This document shows positions 51,886-60,692 of a stretch of 64,000 nucleotides of DNA, one piece after another. The notes under the pieces were generated by a model that was not told where the DNA came from, did not search any database, and was given only the letters and a program-made list of their open reading frames with translations. The position numbers were made by a program, and so were the translations under genes. The stretch's first letter is position 1, and every line of letters begins with the position of its first letter. The stretch spans positions 577,983 through 641,982 of the forward strand of contig NZ_LMPZ01000001.1 of NCBI RefSeq assembly GCF_001424025.1, read 5' to 3'. The DNA comes from Brevundimonas sp. Leaf363 (GTDB taxonomy: Bacteria; Pseudomonadota; Alphaproteobacteria; Caulobacterales; Caulobacteraceae).

Positions 51886-52908
51886 ATGTCGTCGATCAAT
51901 CGCCAATGGGTTCTGCGCAACCGGCCGAAAGGCGCCATCGCCGACGGTGATCTGGAGCTGGTCGAGCGTCCGGTGCCCGAGACGGGCGATGGCCAGATCA
52001 GGGTTCGCACCCTCTACCTGTCGCTGGACCCCACCAATCGCACCTGGATGAACGACAGCGAGGGCTATCTGCCGCCGGTGGGCCTGGGCGACGTCATGCG
52101 CGGCCTGACGCTGGGCGTGGTCGAGGACAGCCGGTCCGAGCGCTTCGCCGTGGGCGACGTCGTCACCACCGCCGCGGGCGGCTGGGCCGACTATGCGATC
52201 ATGAACGCCGCCGACGCCTCGCGCGTCCACCGCGCGCCCGGTCTGCCGCTGACGGCGAATATGTCGGTGCTCGGCATGACCGGCATGACCGCCTACTTCG
52301 GCGTCACCGACGTGCTGAAGGCCAAGGCCGGCGAGACGCTGGTCATCTCCGCCGCCGCCGGCGCCGTCGGCTCCATCGCGGGCCAGATCGCCAGGCAGCG
52401 CGGCTGCCGCGTCATCGGCATCGCGGGCGGGCCCGAGAAATGCGCCTGGCTGACCCGCGACCTCGGGTTCGACGCCGCCATCGATTACAAGAACGAGGAC
52501 GTGGGCGCGGCGCTGGACCGCCTGGCGCCGGACGGGATCGACCTGAACTTCGAGAACGTCGGCGGCGACATCATGATCGCCGTCTTCAACCGGCTGAAGG
52601 TGCACGGCCGCATGGCCGTCTGCGGCCTGGTGTCCTCCTACAACGCCACGCGCATGCCGCCGTCGCCCAACTTCGCACGGATCATCACGCACCGGCTCAA
52701 TATCCAGGGCTTCCTCGTCCTGGACTACGCCAGTCGGGCCAAGGAGATGGTCGCCGAGATGGGGCCGTGGCTGGCGAACGGCGACATCAGATGGAAGGTC
52801 CACGTCGACAACGGGCTGGAGGGCGCCGTCGCCTCGCTGGACCGGCTGTTCACGGGCGACCACGACGGCAAGCTGCTGGTGCGTGTTTCGGAAGAGCCCG
52901 CCGCATGA
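51886..52908 (+). CDS. CurA-like NADPH-dependent oxidoreductase (medium-chain, PTGR type)
   Basis: 340 residues. MSSINRQWVLRNRPKGAIAD begins the family pattern; then LYLSLDPTNRTWMNDS, TGMTAYFGVTDVLKAKAGET, VISAAAGAVGSIAGQIA (NADPH loop, AAGAVG), and NFENVGGDIMIAVFNRL. It should reduce an alpha,beta-unsaturated carbonyl, as curcumin reductase and prostaglandin reductase do. AGGAGAACC precedes the ATG; GTG 51883 is adjacent. Overlaps the MaoC-like gene by 4 bp. Confidence 0.9.
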   Translation: MSSINRQWVLRNRPKGAIADGDLELVERPVPETGDGQIRVRTLYLSLDPTNRTWMNDSEGYLPPVGLGDVMRGLTLGVVEDSRSERFAVGDVVTTAAGGWADYAIMNAADASRVHRAPGLPLTANMSVLGMTGMTAYFGVTDVLKAKAGETLVISAAAGAVGSIAGQIARQRGCRVIGIAGGPEKCAWLTRDLGFDAAIDYKNEDVGAALDRLAPDGIDLNFENVGGDIMIAVFNRLKVHGRMAVCGLVSSYNATRMPPSPNFARIITHRLNIQGFLVLDYASRAKEMVAEMGPWLANGDIRWKVHVDNGLEGAVASLDRLFTGDHDGKLLVRVSEEPAA

Positions 52909-53312
52909 CCGAGGCGCTCGGCGATCATTTCGAGGACCTGGACGTCGGCCAGGTCATCCCCCTGGGCGCCTGCGCGGTCGACGAGGCGGCGCTGGACGGC
53001 TTCGTCACCACCTTCTCGCCGGGCTGGGACGCCGCCTATGGCGCGCCCGACGCCATGGTCTACGCCCTTTGGAGCCGCCTGGCCGCGGACAAGACCGCCG
53101 GCTGGGTCCGCAGCAAGACCCTGGCCGTCGACGGCCTGCGCTTCATGCGCAACCCGCCGGCCGGCGAGCTGTTGCGCGGCCGGCTGACGGTGATGGGCAA
53201 GGATCCGGTGGGCGACGAAAAGGGCATCGTCATCGCCCAGCACGACCTGCTGGACGAGGGCGGTCGGCTGGTCTTCTCGTGCCTGACGCGCCAGCTGATC
53301 GCGCGGCGGTAG
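52905..53312 (+). CDS. MaoC-like hotdog-fold protein
   Basis: 135 residues, single hotdog domain: DHFEDLDVGQVIPLGACAVD, then PDAMVYALWSRLAAD and LRFMRNPPAGELLRGRLTVM. The layout matches the MaoC dehydratase group (PF01575), though the substrate loop His/Asp pair is not clearly seen, so hydratase activity is uncertain. Its ATG overlaps the reductase stop, so the two probably act on one enoyl-type substrate path. Confidence 0.75.
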   Translation: MTEALGDHFEDLDVGQVIPLGACAVDEAALDGFVTTFSPGWDAAYGAPDAMVYALWSRLAADKTAGWVRSKTLAVDGLRFMRNPPAGELLRGRLTVMGKDPVGDEKGIVIAQHDLLDEGGRLVFSCLTRQLIARR

Positions 53313-53484
53313 CTCTCCCTCCCCTTCATGGGGAGGGTGGCTGACGCGAAGCGTCAGACGGGTGGGGCTCGAACGGGCATTCACTCCACCCCTCCACCAC
53401 CAAAAGAAAAGCCCGGCCGGATGTCCTTTCGGACCCCACCCGGGCTCACTTCGTTCACCGTCCCTCCCCAGGAGGGGAGGGAGA
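53313..53484. repeat. Intergenic mosaic palindromic repeat before the sapC-like end
   Basis: Left arm CTCCCTCCCCTTCATGGGGAG followed by the pair TGACGCGAAGCGTCA, and right arm CCCTCCCCAGGAGGGGAGGG. It separates the convergent MaoC-like and SapC genes. Confidence 0.7.
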
Positions 53485-53487
53485 AAG

Positions 53488-54279
53488 TCAGGCGTTCGCG
53501 GCGGCCGGCTGCAGGATCTGGCGCGCGAAGGCCATGGCGACCAGGCGGTCCCAGCCCAGCAGCGACACCAGGTGGGCGTAGATCTGGCCCAGGGCGCCGT
53601 TGTCGCGCAGTTCGACCAGCTTGTCGGCCGGCAGCTCCTTCAGCTTGGCTTCCGACACGGCGTAGTATTCGGCCAGGCGCTGGGCCGGCTGGGCGTTGCC
53701 CTGGGCGTCGCGCGGGGTGAACATGGCCTCGCGGACCTCGAACAGGTCCAGATCGATCAGCAGCTTGACGAAGCTTTCGGTGCGGTGACGCTCCTGCTCG
53801 AAGCTGTTGCAGAACTCCATCGCCATCTTGGTGTATTCGCTGGGCTCGTCGCCGTTGAACAGCGGCGACTGGCCGCCCTCGACCACGAACGGCGCCGCGC
53901 GGTCGATGCACAGCAGCAGGCGCTGCTTGGACGGGTCGTTGGCGAAGACGAACGGATAGCGGCGCACATAGGCGGGCACATAGGCGTCGGGGCGATAGAC
54001 GCCGTTCTCGACGAACAGGTTCTGGCCCTGCTGGATGCCCATGACGGCGACGGGCAGCTTGGCCTCGCCCATGAAGATGACCGGGAAGGCCAGGGCCGCG
54101 GCCGAGAACTCGGTGACAGTCAGCGGCACGATGTTCGACTCGGCGACGAACGAATAGGGATTCTCGATCGGGTTGACGCCCAGGTTGGCGTGCAGCTCTG
54201 CGGCCAGCGGCTCCGGCTGGCTGTAGAACAGGACGTTGCCCGCCAGTTCACTGTCGGTCGAGAAGGTTGTGTCGGTCAT
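53488..54279 (-). CDS. SapC-family protein
   Basis: 263 residues. The family body is seen in YSFVAESNIVPLTVTEFSAA, FPVIFMGEAKLPVAVMGIQQ, GQNLFVENGVYRPDAYVPAY and RRYPFVF, with DRAAPFV and the C-terminal RLVAMAFARQ (PF07277). SapC proteins are named after a Campylobacter S-layer-linked gene, but their function is unknown; they are common in Caulobacterales. No signal peptide. Monocistronic; divergent from the Fur-type regulator. Confidence 0.88.
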   Translation of the reverse strand: MTDTTFSTDSELAGNVLFYSQPEPLAAELHANLGVNPIENPYSFVAESNIVPLTVTEFSAAALAFPVIFMGEAKLPVAVMGIQQGQNLFVENGVYRPDAYVPAYVRRYPFVFANDPSKQRLLLCIDRAAPFVVEGGQSPLFNGDEPSEYTKMAMEFCNSFEQERHRTESFVKLLIDLDLFEVREAMFTPRDAQGNAQPAQRLAEYYAVSEAKLKELPADKLVELRDNGALGQIYAHLVSLLGWDRLVAMAFARQILQPAAANA

Positions 54280-54388
54280 TCAAGCGGCTCTGGGACTTGC
54301 GAAGGCGGGCCTTCTAGCGCACGCCCGGCCCTGCGGCAAACGGGCGCCGGTTGCAGGCGCGTGCGGCAACCACTAGCTCTCGGTCATC

Positions 54389-54883
54389 ATGTCGTCCTGC
54401 GACCACGACCATCATCACCGACCGACCGACGCCGCGGCCCTGGACGCCGTGCTGTCGGGCGTCGTCGCGCGGGCCGAGGCGCGCGGCGAACGCATGACCG
54501 CGCCGCGCAGGCGGGTCCTGCGCATGCTGCTGGAGGCGGGCGAGCCGGTGAAGGCCTACGATCTGATCGCCCGCTTTGGCGAGGACGGCCAGGCGGCCAA
54601 GCCCCCGACCGTCTATCGCGCGCTGGAATTCCTGGAGCGGCAGGGCCTGGCCCACCGCATCGCCTCGGTCAGCGCCTATGTCGCCTGCGCCGACACGCAG
54701 GAGGGCGACGACGCCGAACACGCCGCGGCCTTCCTGATCTGCGACTGTTGCGGGGCCGCGCGCGAGGTGCGCCTGCCGTCCGGCCGCGCCCTGACCCAGG
54801 CCGCCAGCGACGCCGGTTACGTCATCGAGCGCACCACGGTGGAGGCGCATGGGCGCTGCGCCGCCTGCCGCATCGCGGCCTAG
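54389..54883 (+). CDS. zur: Fur-family regulator, probably Zur
   Basis: 164 residues with a His-rich start (CDHDHHHRPTD). Winged-helix part: ERMTAPRRRVLRMLLEAGEP, AYDLIARFGEDGQAAKPPTV and YRALEFLERQGLAHRI. The structural zinc site has FLICDCCGAAREV and HGRCAACRIA, two CxxC pairs. The KPPTVYRALEFLxxxGL form is typical of Zur. It would repress zinc uptake genes. An inverted GGTTGC / GCAACC pair at 54349-54371 is a possible own operator. Confidence 0.82.
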   Translation: MSSCDHDHHHRPTDAAALDAVLSGVVARAEARGERMTAPRRRVLRMLLEAGEPVKAYDLIARFGEDGQAAKPPTVYRALEFLERQGLAHRIASVSAYVACADTQEGDDAEHAAAFLICDCCGAAREVRLPSGRALTQAASDAGYVIERTTVEAHGRCAACRIAA

Positions 54884-54887
54884 GGGC

Positions 54888-55778
54888 ATGGACGCCGCCC
54901 TGCTTTCCCCGCCCCGGCGCATCATGCGGCCCATCGTGAACCGGTGGGGCAAGGGCGAGATGGCCGTGCTGGACTTCGGCGACGCCAAGCGGCCCGTCGA
55001 CCTGGTCTTCGTCCATGCCAACGGCTTCAACGCCGTCACCTACCGCACCCTTCTGGCGCCGCTGTCGGCCAGTCTTCGCATCTGGGCGCCTGACCTGCGC
55101 GGTCACGGTCACAGCCGCCTGCCCGTGGGCGCCAAGGGCCGGCGCGGCTGGATCGACCATCGCGACGACCTGATCGACCTGCTGGCCGCCATGGACGGAC
55201 CGCCGGTTGTGTTGGGCGGGCATTCGATGGGCGCCGTATCGGGCTTGCTGGCCGCCGCCGAGCGCCCTGACCGGGTGTCCAAGCTGGTCCTGCTGGACCC
55301 GGTGATCTGGAGCCGTCCGGCCGTTTTGGCCTTCAACCTGCCGCTGCTAGACCGGCTGCCGTCGCGCATCCCGCTGGTGAAGAACGCCCTGAAGCGCCGC
55401 GCCGTGTTCGAAAGCCGGGAGGCGGCGATGAAGGCCTACCGCGGCCGCGGCGCCTTCAAGGGCTGGAGCGACCTGCAGCTGGCCGACTATCTGACCGACG
55501 GCTTCATGCCCTCGGGCGATGAGATGGCCCTGACCTGCGCGCCCGCGACCGAGGCGGCCAACTACGCCGCCCAGGCCCACGACCCCTGGCGCGCCCTGCG
55601 ACGCTATCCGGGCCCGATCCACATCCTGAAGGGCGCCGTCCAGTCGACCTGCTCGGTCACGCCCGGCCCGCGCGGGCTGCCCAACGTCACGGTCCAGCGG
55701 GTCGAGGGCGGCAACCACTTCTTCCCCATGCTGCAACCCGACATCGCTCGCGACGCCCTGTTCGACGCGGCGGTCTGA
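54888..55778 (+). CDS. Alpha/beta hydrolase
   Basis: 296 residues. VFVHANGFNAVTYRTLLAPL holds the oxyanion region, LGGHSMGAVSGLLAA the nucleophile elbow (Ser in GHSMG), LLDPVIW the acid region and VEGGNHFFPMLQP the catalytic His. Substrate unknown; carboxylesterase or haloperoxidase-like. The start ATG 54888 is 4 bp after the zur stop, so the two are co-transcribed. Confidence 0.88.
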   Translation: MDAALLSPPRRIMRPIVNRWGKGEMAVLDFGDAKRPVDLVFVHANGFNAVTYRTLLAPLSASLRIWAPDLRGHGHSRLPVGAKGRRGWIDHRDDLIDLLAAMDGPPVVLGGHSMGAVSGLLAAAERPDRVSKLVLLDPVIWSRPAVLAFNLPLLDRLPSRIPLVKNALKRRAVFESREAAMKAYRGRGAFKGWSDLQLADYLTDGFMPSGDEMALTCAPATEAANYAAQAHDPWRALRRYPGPIHILKGAVQSTCSVTPGPRGLPNVTVQRVEGGNHFFPMLQPDIARDALFDAAV

Positions 55779-55779
55779 G

Positions 55780-55946
55780 GGTCCTCCGCCGCTCTTGGGC
55801 GGGGGAGGGGGACCACGAAGTGGTGGAGGGGGCAAAGGCTGGTTCCGGCCTCTGCAAGACGTGGAGCGGATGCCCTCGCCCCCTCCACCCCGCTTCGCGC
55901 GGTCCCCCTCCCCCGTTCCGCTGCGCTCCACGGTGGAGGATCTTGA
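55780..55946. repeat. Intergenic mosaic palindromic repeat upstream of mmsA
   Basis: Left arm GATCCTCC-type and GGGGGAGGGGGACC with GTGGTGGAGGGGG; right arm CCCCCTCCACCCCGCTTCGC, GGTCCCCCTCCCCC and GGAGGATC. Same element class as at 26720. Confidence 0.75.
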
Positions 55947-56025
55947 GAAAGACAGATGCGCGCGCGCGGGCAGGGGTCTAAAGCTCCGCCCAACAAACCA
56001 TAAGAACCAAGGGAAACGCCGCATC

Positions 56026-57528
56026 ATGCGCGACATCCGCCACTTTATCGACGGCGCCGCTTTCGAGGGCGCGTCCGGCCGCTTCGCCGACGTCTTTGAT
56101 CCCAACACCGGCCAGGTCCAGGCGCGCGTTCAGCTGGCCTCGGTCGGCGAGATGGATCGGGCGGTCCAGTCGGCCCAGAACGCCTTCGAGGGCTGGTCCT
56201 CGACCAACCCCCAGCGCCGCGCGCGGGTGCTGTTCGAGTTCAAGCGCCTGGTCGAGGCGAACGTCGAGGAGCTGGCCAATCTGCTCAGCTCCGAGCACGG
56301 CAAGGTCGTGGCGGACAGCAAGGGCGACATCCAGCGCGGTCTGGAAGTGGTCGAGTTCGCCTGCGGCATCCCCCATGCCTTGAAGGGCGAATACACCTGG
56401 GGTGCGGGCCCCGGCATCGACGTCTATTCGATGCGCCAGCCGCTGGGCGTGGTGGCCGGCATCACCCCGTTCAACTTCCCCGGCATGATCCCGATGTGGA
56501 TGTTCGGCGTGGCCATCGCGGTGGGCAACACCTTCATCCTGAAGCCGTCCGAGCGGGATTCGTCGCTGCCGGTGCGTCTGGCCGAGCTGATGATGGAGGC
56601 GGGCGCCCCGGCGGGCGTGCTGAACGTCGTGCACGGCGACAAGGCGGCGGTTGACGCCATCCTGACCCACCCGCTGATCCACGCCGTCAGCTTCGTCGGC
56701 TCGTCCGACATCGCCCACTATGTCTACCAGACCGGCGCCGCCAACCATAAGCGCGTCCAGGCCATGGGCGGCGCCAAGAACCACGGCATCGTCCTGCCCG
56801 ACGCGGACATGGACCAGGTGGTCAAGGATCTGGCCGGCGCCGCCTTCGGCAGCGCGGGCGAACGCTGCATGGCCCTGCCGGTGGTCGTGCCGGTCGGCGC
56901 CCGCACGGCGGACGAACTGCGCGAGCGGATGGTGGCCGAAATGCAGACCCTGCGCGTCGGCGTCTCTACCGACGCGGGCGCCCACTACGGCCCCGTCGTC
57001 ACCGCCCAGCACAAGGCCCGCGTCGAGGGCTGGATCGACAAGGGGGTCGCCGAGGGCGCCGAACTGGTCGTGGACGGCCGCGGCTTCAGCCTGCAGGGAC
57101 ACGAGAACGGCTACTTCATCGGCCCGTCGCTGTTCGACCACGTGAAGCCCGAGATGGAGGCCTACAAGGAGGAGATCTTTGGACCTGTCCTCCAGATCGT
57201 CCGCGCCGAGACCTTCGAACAGGCGCTGAGCCTCCCGTCGAACCACCAGTACGGCAACGGCGTCGCCATCTTCACCCAGAACGGCCGCGCGGCCCGCGAC
57301 TTCGCCGCCCGGGTCAATGTCGGCATGGTGGGGATCAACGTGCCGATCCCGGTGCCGGTCGCCTATCACACCTTCGGCGGCTGGAAGCGCTCGGCCTTCG
57401 GCGACATCAACCAGCACGGCATGGAGGGCGTCCGCTTCTGGACCAAGACCAAGACCGTCACCGCCCGCTGGCCCGACAGCGCGCTGGAGCACGCCGACAG
57501 CGCCTTCGTCATTCCCACGATGGGCTGA
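56026..57528 (+). CDS. mmsA: Methylmalonate-semialdehyde dehydrogenase (CoA-acylating)
   Basis: 500 residues. ALDH fold with GITPFNFPGMIPMWMFGVAI, FVGSSDIAHYVYQTGA and the catalytic Cys in GSAGERCMALPVVV; the general base Glu of common ALDHs is replaced here by Asn in GGAKNHGIVLPDAD, the MMSDH mark. It converts methylmalonate or malonate semialdehyde plus CoA to propionyl-CoA or acetyl-CoA in valine and inositol catabolism. Monocistronic in the window; the start at 56026 gives the usual N-terminus. Confidence 0.95.
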   Translation: MRDIRHFIDGAAFEGASGRFADVFDPNTGQVQARVQLASVGEMDRAVQSAQNAFEGWSSTNPQRRARVLFEFKRLVEANVEELANLLSSEHGKVVADSKGDIQRGLEVVEFACGIPHALKGEYTWGAGPGIDVYSMRQPLGVVAGITPFNFPGMIPMWMFGVAIAVGNTFILKPSERDSSLPVRLAELMMEAGAPAGVLNVVHGDKAAVDAILTHPLIHAVSFVGSSDIAHYVYQTGAANHKRVQAMGGAKNHGIVLPDADMDQVVKDLAGAAFGSAGERCMALPVVVPVGARTADELRERMVAEMQTLRVGVSTDAGAHYGPVVTAQHKARVEGWIDKGVAEGAELVVDGRGFSLQGHENGYFIGPSLFDHVKPEMEAYKEEIFGPVLQIVRAETFEQALSLPSNHQYGNGVAIFTQNGRAARDFAARVNVGMVGINVPIPVPVAYHTFGGWKRSAFGDINQHGMEGVRFWTKTKTVTARWPDSALEHADSAFVIPTMG

Positions 57529-57607
57529 TCCGACCACGGGCTTTGCGCGCGACAGATCGCGCATCACCGTGTTATGGCGCCGCTGAGCAAAAGGTCCCGT
57601 CCCGCCC

Positions 57608-58261
57608 TTGTCCTTCTTCCACGCCGGCCCCGCGCCCCTGCGCACCGGCCCCGCCAGCGGGGCGCTGCGTGACGGCTTGAGCCTGTCGCCGGGGATGCGG
57701 GTCGGGCTGTTCGGCGGCTCGTTCAATCCCGCCCACGACGGCCACGCCCATGTGGCGGAGACGGCGCTGCAGAGGCTGGATCTGGACCGTGTGGTCTGGC
57801 TGGTCTCGCCGCAGAACCCGCTGAAGTCCGCGGCCGACAGCGCGCCGCTATCCGACCGCATGGCCTCGGCGCGCGGCCAGGCCCATGGCCCCGCCATGAT
57901 CGTCTCGGACTTCGAGACGCGCACCGGCGTGAGCTGGACCGTCGACACCCTTCGCGCGGTGGTCGCCCGGCATCCGGGCGTGCATTTCGTCTGGCTGATG
58001 GGCTCGGACAATCTGGCCAGTTTCCATCGCTGGCGCGGCTGGACCGACATCATGCGCCTGATGCCCGTGGCGGTGATCGCCCGGCCCGGCAGTCAGATGG
58101 AAAGTCTGACCGCCCCGGCCGCAGCCCGCTTCGCCGGCTACCGTGTGCGGCCCGAACAGGCGGGCCTGCTGCCCCTGCTGGAGGCGCCGGCCTGGACCTA
58201 TCTCAGCGCCCCCCTGAACCACCGATCCTCCAGCGCCATCCGCGCGGCGCGCCGCAAATAG
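57608..58261 (+). CDS. nadD: Nicotinate-nucleotide adenylyltransferase
   Basis: 217 residues from TTG 57608. MRVGLFGGSFNPAHDGHAHV contains the nucleotidyltransferase GGSFNPxHxGH signature, VWLVSPQNPLK and a late WTYLSAPLNHRSSSAIR, with the ISSTxIR-like end. It makes deamido-NAD. The 29 residues before MRVGLF are typical of alphaproteobacterial NadD; ATG 57695 is the alternative start. First of nadD-rsfS-rlmH-envC-ctpA. Confidence 0.93.
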   Translation: MSFFHAGPAPLRTGPASGALRDGLSLSPGMRVGLFGGSFNPAHDGHAHVAETALQRLDLDRVVWLVSPQNPLKSAADSAPLSDRMASARGQAHGPAMIVSDFETRTGVSWTVDTLRAVVARHPGVHFVWLMGSDNLASFHRWRGWTDIMRLMPVAVIARPGSQMESLTAPAAARFAGYRVRPEQAGLLPLLEAPAWTYLSAPLNHRSSSAIRAARRK

Positions 58262-58322
58262 CGCGCTTCAACGGACGGTGATGGGGTGTGTCCTCGGCGC
58301 ACGGTGACCTTTCGGGCCGCCT

Positions 58323-58838
58323 GTGATAGGACCATCCCTCAAGTCACCACCCCGGAGCTTTCCGCTGCCCGCCCAATCCGCGTACGACACGCAAGACGAA
58401 GCCGTTTCAAACACGGCCCGTGAAATGGAGCCGATCGAACCGCTCCACGACGAAGACGGCCCGATTTCGAGCGATCGCCAGCCGCTGCCGAAAGGCGCGA
58501 CGCCGCTGGAGGTCGCCCTGCTGGAACGCCTGGACACCGACCAGGCGCAGGACATCGTGCTGATCGACCTGAAGGGTAAATCCTCGATGGCCGACGCCAT
58601 GATCGTGGCGTCCGGGCGGTCGCACCGTCACGTCGGCGCCGTGGCCGACCACCTGCTGCGCACCCTGAAGGACCAGGGCTTCGGCAAGGCCAAGGTCGAG
58701 GGCCTGCCGCACTGCGACTGGGTGCTGATCGACGCGGGCGACGTGATCGTCCACCTGTTCCGTCCCGAAGTGCGCACCTTCTACAACATCGAGAAGATCT
58801 GGGCCGTCGACAGCGCCCACCGCACCGCGCGCGTCTAA
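58323..58838 (+). CDS. rsfS: Ribosome silencing factor RsfS
   Basis: The RsfS domain occupies the C-terminal 110 residues: DTDQAQDIVLIDLKGKSSMA, DAMIVASGRSHRHVGAVADH, CDWVLIDAGDVIVHLFRPEV, RTFYNIEKIW. It binds L14 and blocks subunit joining in starvation. The start is uncertain: GTG 58323 gives 171 residues, ATG 58425 gives 137. Neither has a clear ribosome binding site. Placed between nadD and rlmH as usual. Confidence 0.92.
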   Translation: MIGPSLKSPPRSFPLPAQSAYDTQDEAVSNTAREMEPIEPLHDEDGPISSDRQPLPKGATPLEVALLERLDTDQAQDIVLIDLKGKSSMADAMIVASGRSHRHVGAVADHLLRTLKDQGFGKAKVEGLPHCDWVLIDAGDVIVHLFRPEVRTFYNIEKIWAVDSAHRTARV

Positions 58839-58889
58839 AGTGGCGTTCGGCCTCAAGCAGCCCCGCGCCGCGCGCGGGGCGACAGGCCG

Positions 58890-59354
58890 ATGAAACTCAG
58901 CATTGTCGCCATCGGCAAGCCGGGGCGGGGGCCTGAGGCGTCGCTGGCCGACGACTACGCCCGGCGCGCGACCCTGGCCGGCCGCCCGCTGGGTCTCGGC
59001 CCGCTCGACCTGATCGACCTGGAACCGCGCAAGACGGGCAAGGCGCCGGAGGCCGAGGCGATCCTGGCCGCCTGCGAAGGCGCGGTGCTGATCGCCTGCG
59101 ACGAGCGCGGCAAGGCCTATTCCTCCCGCGCCTTCGCCGAGATGATCGCCGCCCTGCGCGACGCGGGCGAGCGGCGGCTGGTTTTCGCCATCGGCGGGGC
59201 GGACGGGCTGGACGCCTCGGTGCGCGACGCGGCCCGCTCGACCCTGGCTTTCGGACCCCAGACCTGGCCCCACGCCCTGGCCCGCGCCATGCTGGCCGAA
59301 CAGCTCTATCGGGCCGTGACCATCCTGGCCGGATCGCCCTATCACCGCGACTAG
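58890..59354 (+). CDS. rlmH: 23S rRNA (pseudouridine-1915 N3) methyltransferase RlmH
   Basis: 154 residues, SPOUT fold: MKLSIVAIGKPGRGPEASLA, LIACDERGKAYSSRAFAEMI, FAIGGADGLDASVRDAARST and the knot end LYRAVTILAGSPYHRD. It methylates helix 69 of 23S rRNA on the 70S ribosome. Two bases separate it from the envC-like gene. Confidence 0.95.
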   Translation: MKLSIVAIGKPGRGPEASLADDYARRATLAGRPLGLGPLDLIDLEPRKTGKAPEAEAILAACEGAVLIACDERGKAYSSRAFAEMIAALRDAGERRLVFAIGGADGLDASVRDAARSTLAFGPQTWPHALARAMLAEQLYRAVTILAGSPYHRD

Positions 59355-59356
59355 AC

Positions 59357-60418
59357 ATGAAGCGCGCGGCCCTCCTCATTCCTCTGGCCCTCATGGCCCT
59401 GGCCGGCCCGGCGCCGGCGCGCCAGCCGTCCGGGGACCTGCCGGCCCTGCAGGCCCAGCGCCGCGATGAACTGGCGCGCGCGCGGCGTCTGCGCGCCGAT
59501 GCGGCTGCCGCGACCGTGGAGATCGCCGCCCTCGATCGCCGGCTTCAGACCATGGTGGACGACGTCGCGGCCGGCGATCAGGTGCTGGCGTCCCAGCGCG
59601 CCCGCCTCGCCGCCCTGAACGCCCACGAAGGCGCCCTGACCCGCGATCTGGCGCGCGAACAGGCCGCGTCCGGCCGTCTGCTCTCGGCCTTGCAGATGCT
59701 CAGCCGCCGCCCGCCGCCGCCGCTGCTGGTGCCGGCCGACAAGGCCGTCGACACGGTCCGCGCGGCCATCCTGATCCGCGCCATGACGCCGGATCTGCGC
59801 AAGCGCGCCTCGGTCCTGGCCGCCCGCCAGACCGAACTGGCCCGCCTGCGCCGCGACGCCATCCTGTCGTCCGAGCGCCTGCTGACCGCAGAGAGCGACC
59901 AGGGCGACCGACGCGCCGCGCTGGAGGCGCTGCGCCAGCGCAAGGCCGATCTGGCCGAGGTGCTGCGTCTGGACGCCGAGACGGCCGAACGCGCCGCCGC
60001 CGCGCTGGACGACCGCATTCGCGCTCTCGGCGGCCGTCCGCTCGACGCGCCCGAGGCGCCGCAACTGACCGCCGCCAACCCGGCCGGCCGCAGCCGCCTG
60101 ACCGCCCCGGTCGAGGGCGCGCCCCGCGTCCCCTTCGGCGCCCGCTCGGCCGGCCTGCGCTGGGCCGCTTCCGGCCCGGTGAAGGCGCCCGCCGACGCCC
60201 GCGTCGCCTATGTCGGGCCGCTGGCCGGCTGGGGGTCGGTGGTGATCCTGGACCTCGGCCCCGGCTGGCGCGGCGTCGTCGCCGGCCTCAGCTCCACCGA
60301 CGTCGAGACCGGCCAGCGCGTCGCCGACGGCGCCGTGCTGGGCCAGGCCGACGGCGAGGCCTATTTCGAGCTGCGCCGCGACGACCAGCCGGTCGATCCC
60401 ACGCCCTGGCTGAAGTAG
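59357..60418 (+). CDS. EnvC-like murein hydrolase activator with degenerate LytM domain
   Basis: 353 residues. Signal peptide (RAALLIPLALMALAGPAPA), a long coiled coil (about 25-215, such as ALQAQRRDELARARRLRADA) and a C-terminal LytM fold (about 245-350). The metal ligands of active LytM are replaced: the HxxxD site reads SAGLRWA, the DH pair is ILDLGPGW and the HxH end is EAYFELRRD. This matches EnvC/NlpD-type activators, which bind amidases but do not cut peptidoglycan. FtsEX, the partner of EnvC in E. coli, is at 5675-7251. Confidence 0.88.
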   Translation: MKRAALLIPLALMALAGPAPARQPSGDLPALQAQRRDELARARRLRADAAAATVEIAALDRRLQTMVDDVAAGDQVLASQRARLAALNAHEGALTRDLAREQAASGRLLSALQMLSRRPPPPLLVPADKAVDTVRAAILIRAMTPDLRKRASVLAARQTELARLRRDAILSSERLLTAESDQGDRRAALEALRQRKADLAEVLRLDAETAERAAAALDDRIRALGGRPLDAPEAPQLTAANPAGRSRLTAPVEGAPRVPFGARSAGLRWAASGPVKAPADARVAYVGPLAGWGSVVILDLGPGWRGVVAGLSSTDVETGQRVADGAVLGQADGEAYFELRRDDQPVDPTPWLK

Positions 60419-60553
60419 TCGGCGCGCTCTCCGCCTCCTGGGCGGAGACAGCGAGCGTCAGCGAGCAGAGGCGGGCAAGTTCAGGGCTCGACCATTCAGG
60501 CCCGCCTCTGGCGCCCAACGGCGCCTGTCTCCGCCCAGCGGGCGGAGAGCGAT
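60419..60553. repeat. Intergenic mosaic palindromic repeat between envC-like and ctpA
   Basis: GCTCTCCGCCTCCTGGGCGGAGA at the left and CTCCGCCCAGCGGGCGGAGAGC at the right, inverse to each other, enclose AGAGGCGGGCA and CCCGCCTCTGG. It splits the otherwise tight gene cluster; ctpA then has its own promoter space (60554-60692). Confidence 0.75.
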
Positions 60554-60692
60554 ATCGGAACACCGCTCTCCCGTGGCCCGAAACCGCTATGCAACCGCCC
60601 GCCCGCCTGATTTTATCCTTGTTCGCGGCTAGGATAGTCGCCCCTGACGCCCCAGCTTGAGCCTCCCCATGGGGCCGTTCGAAAGAGACCTA

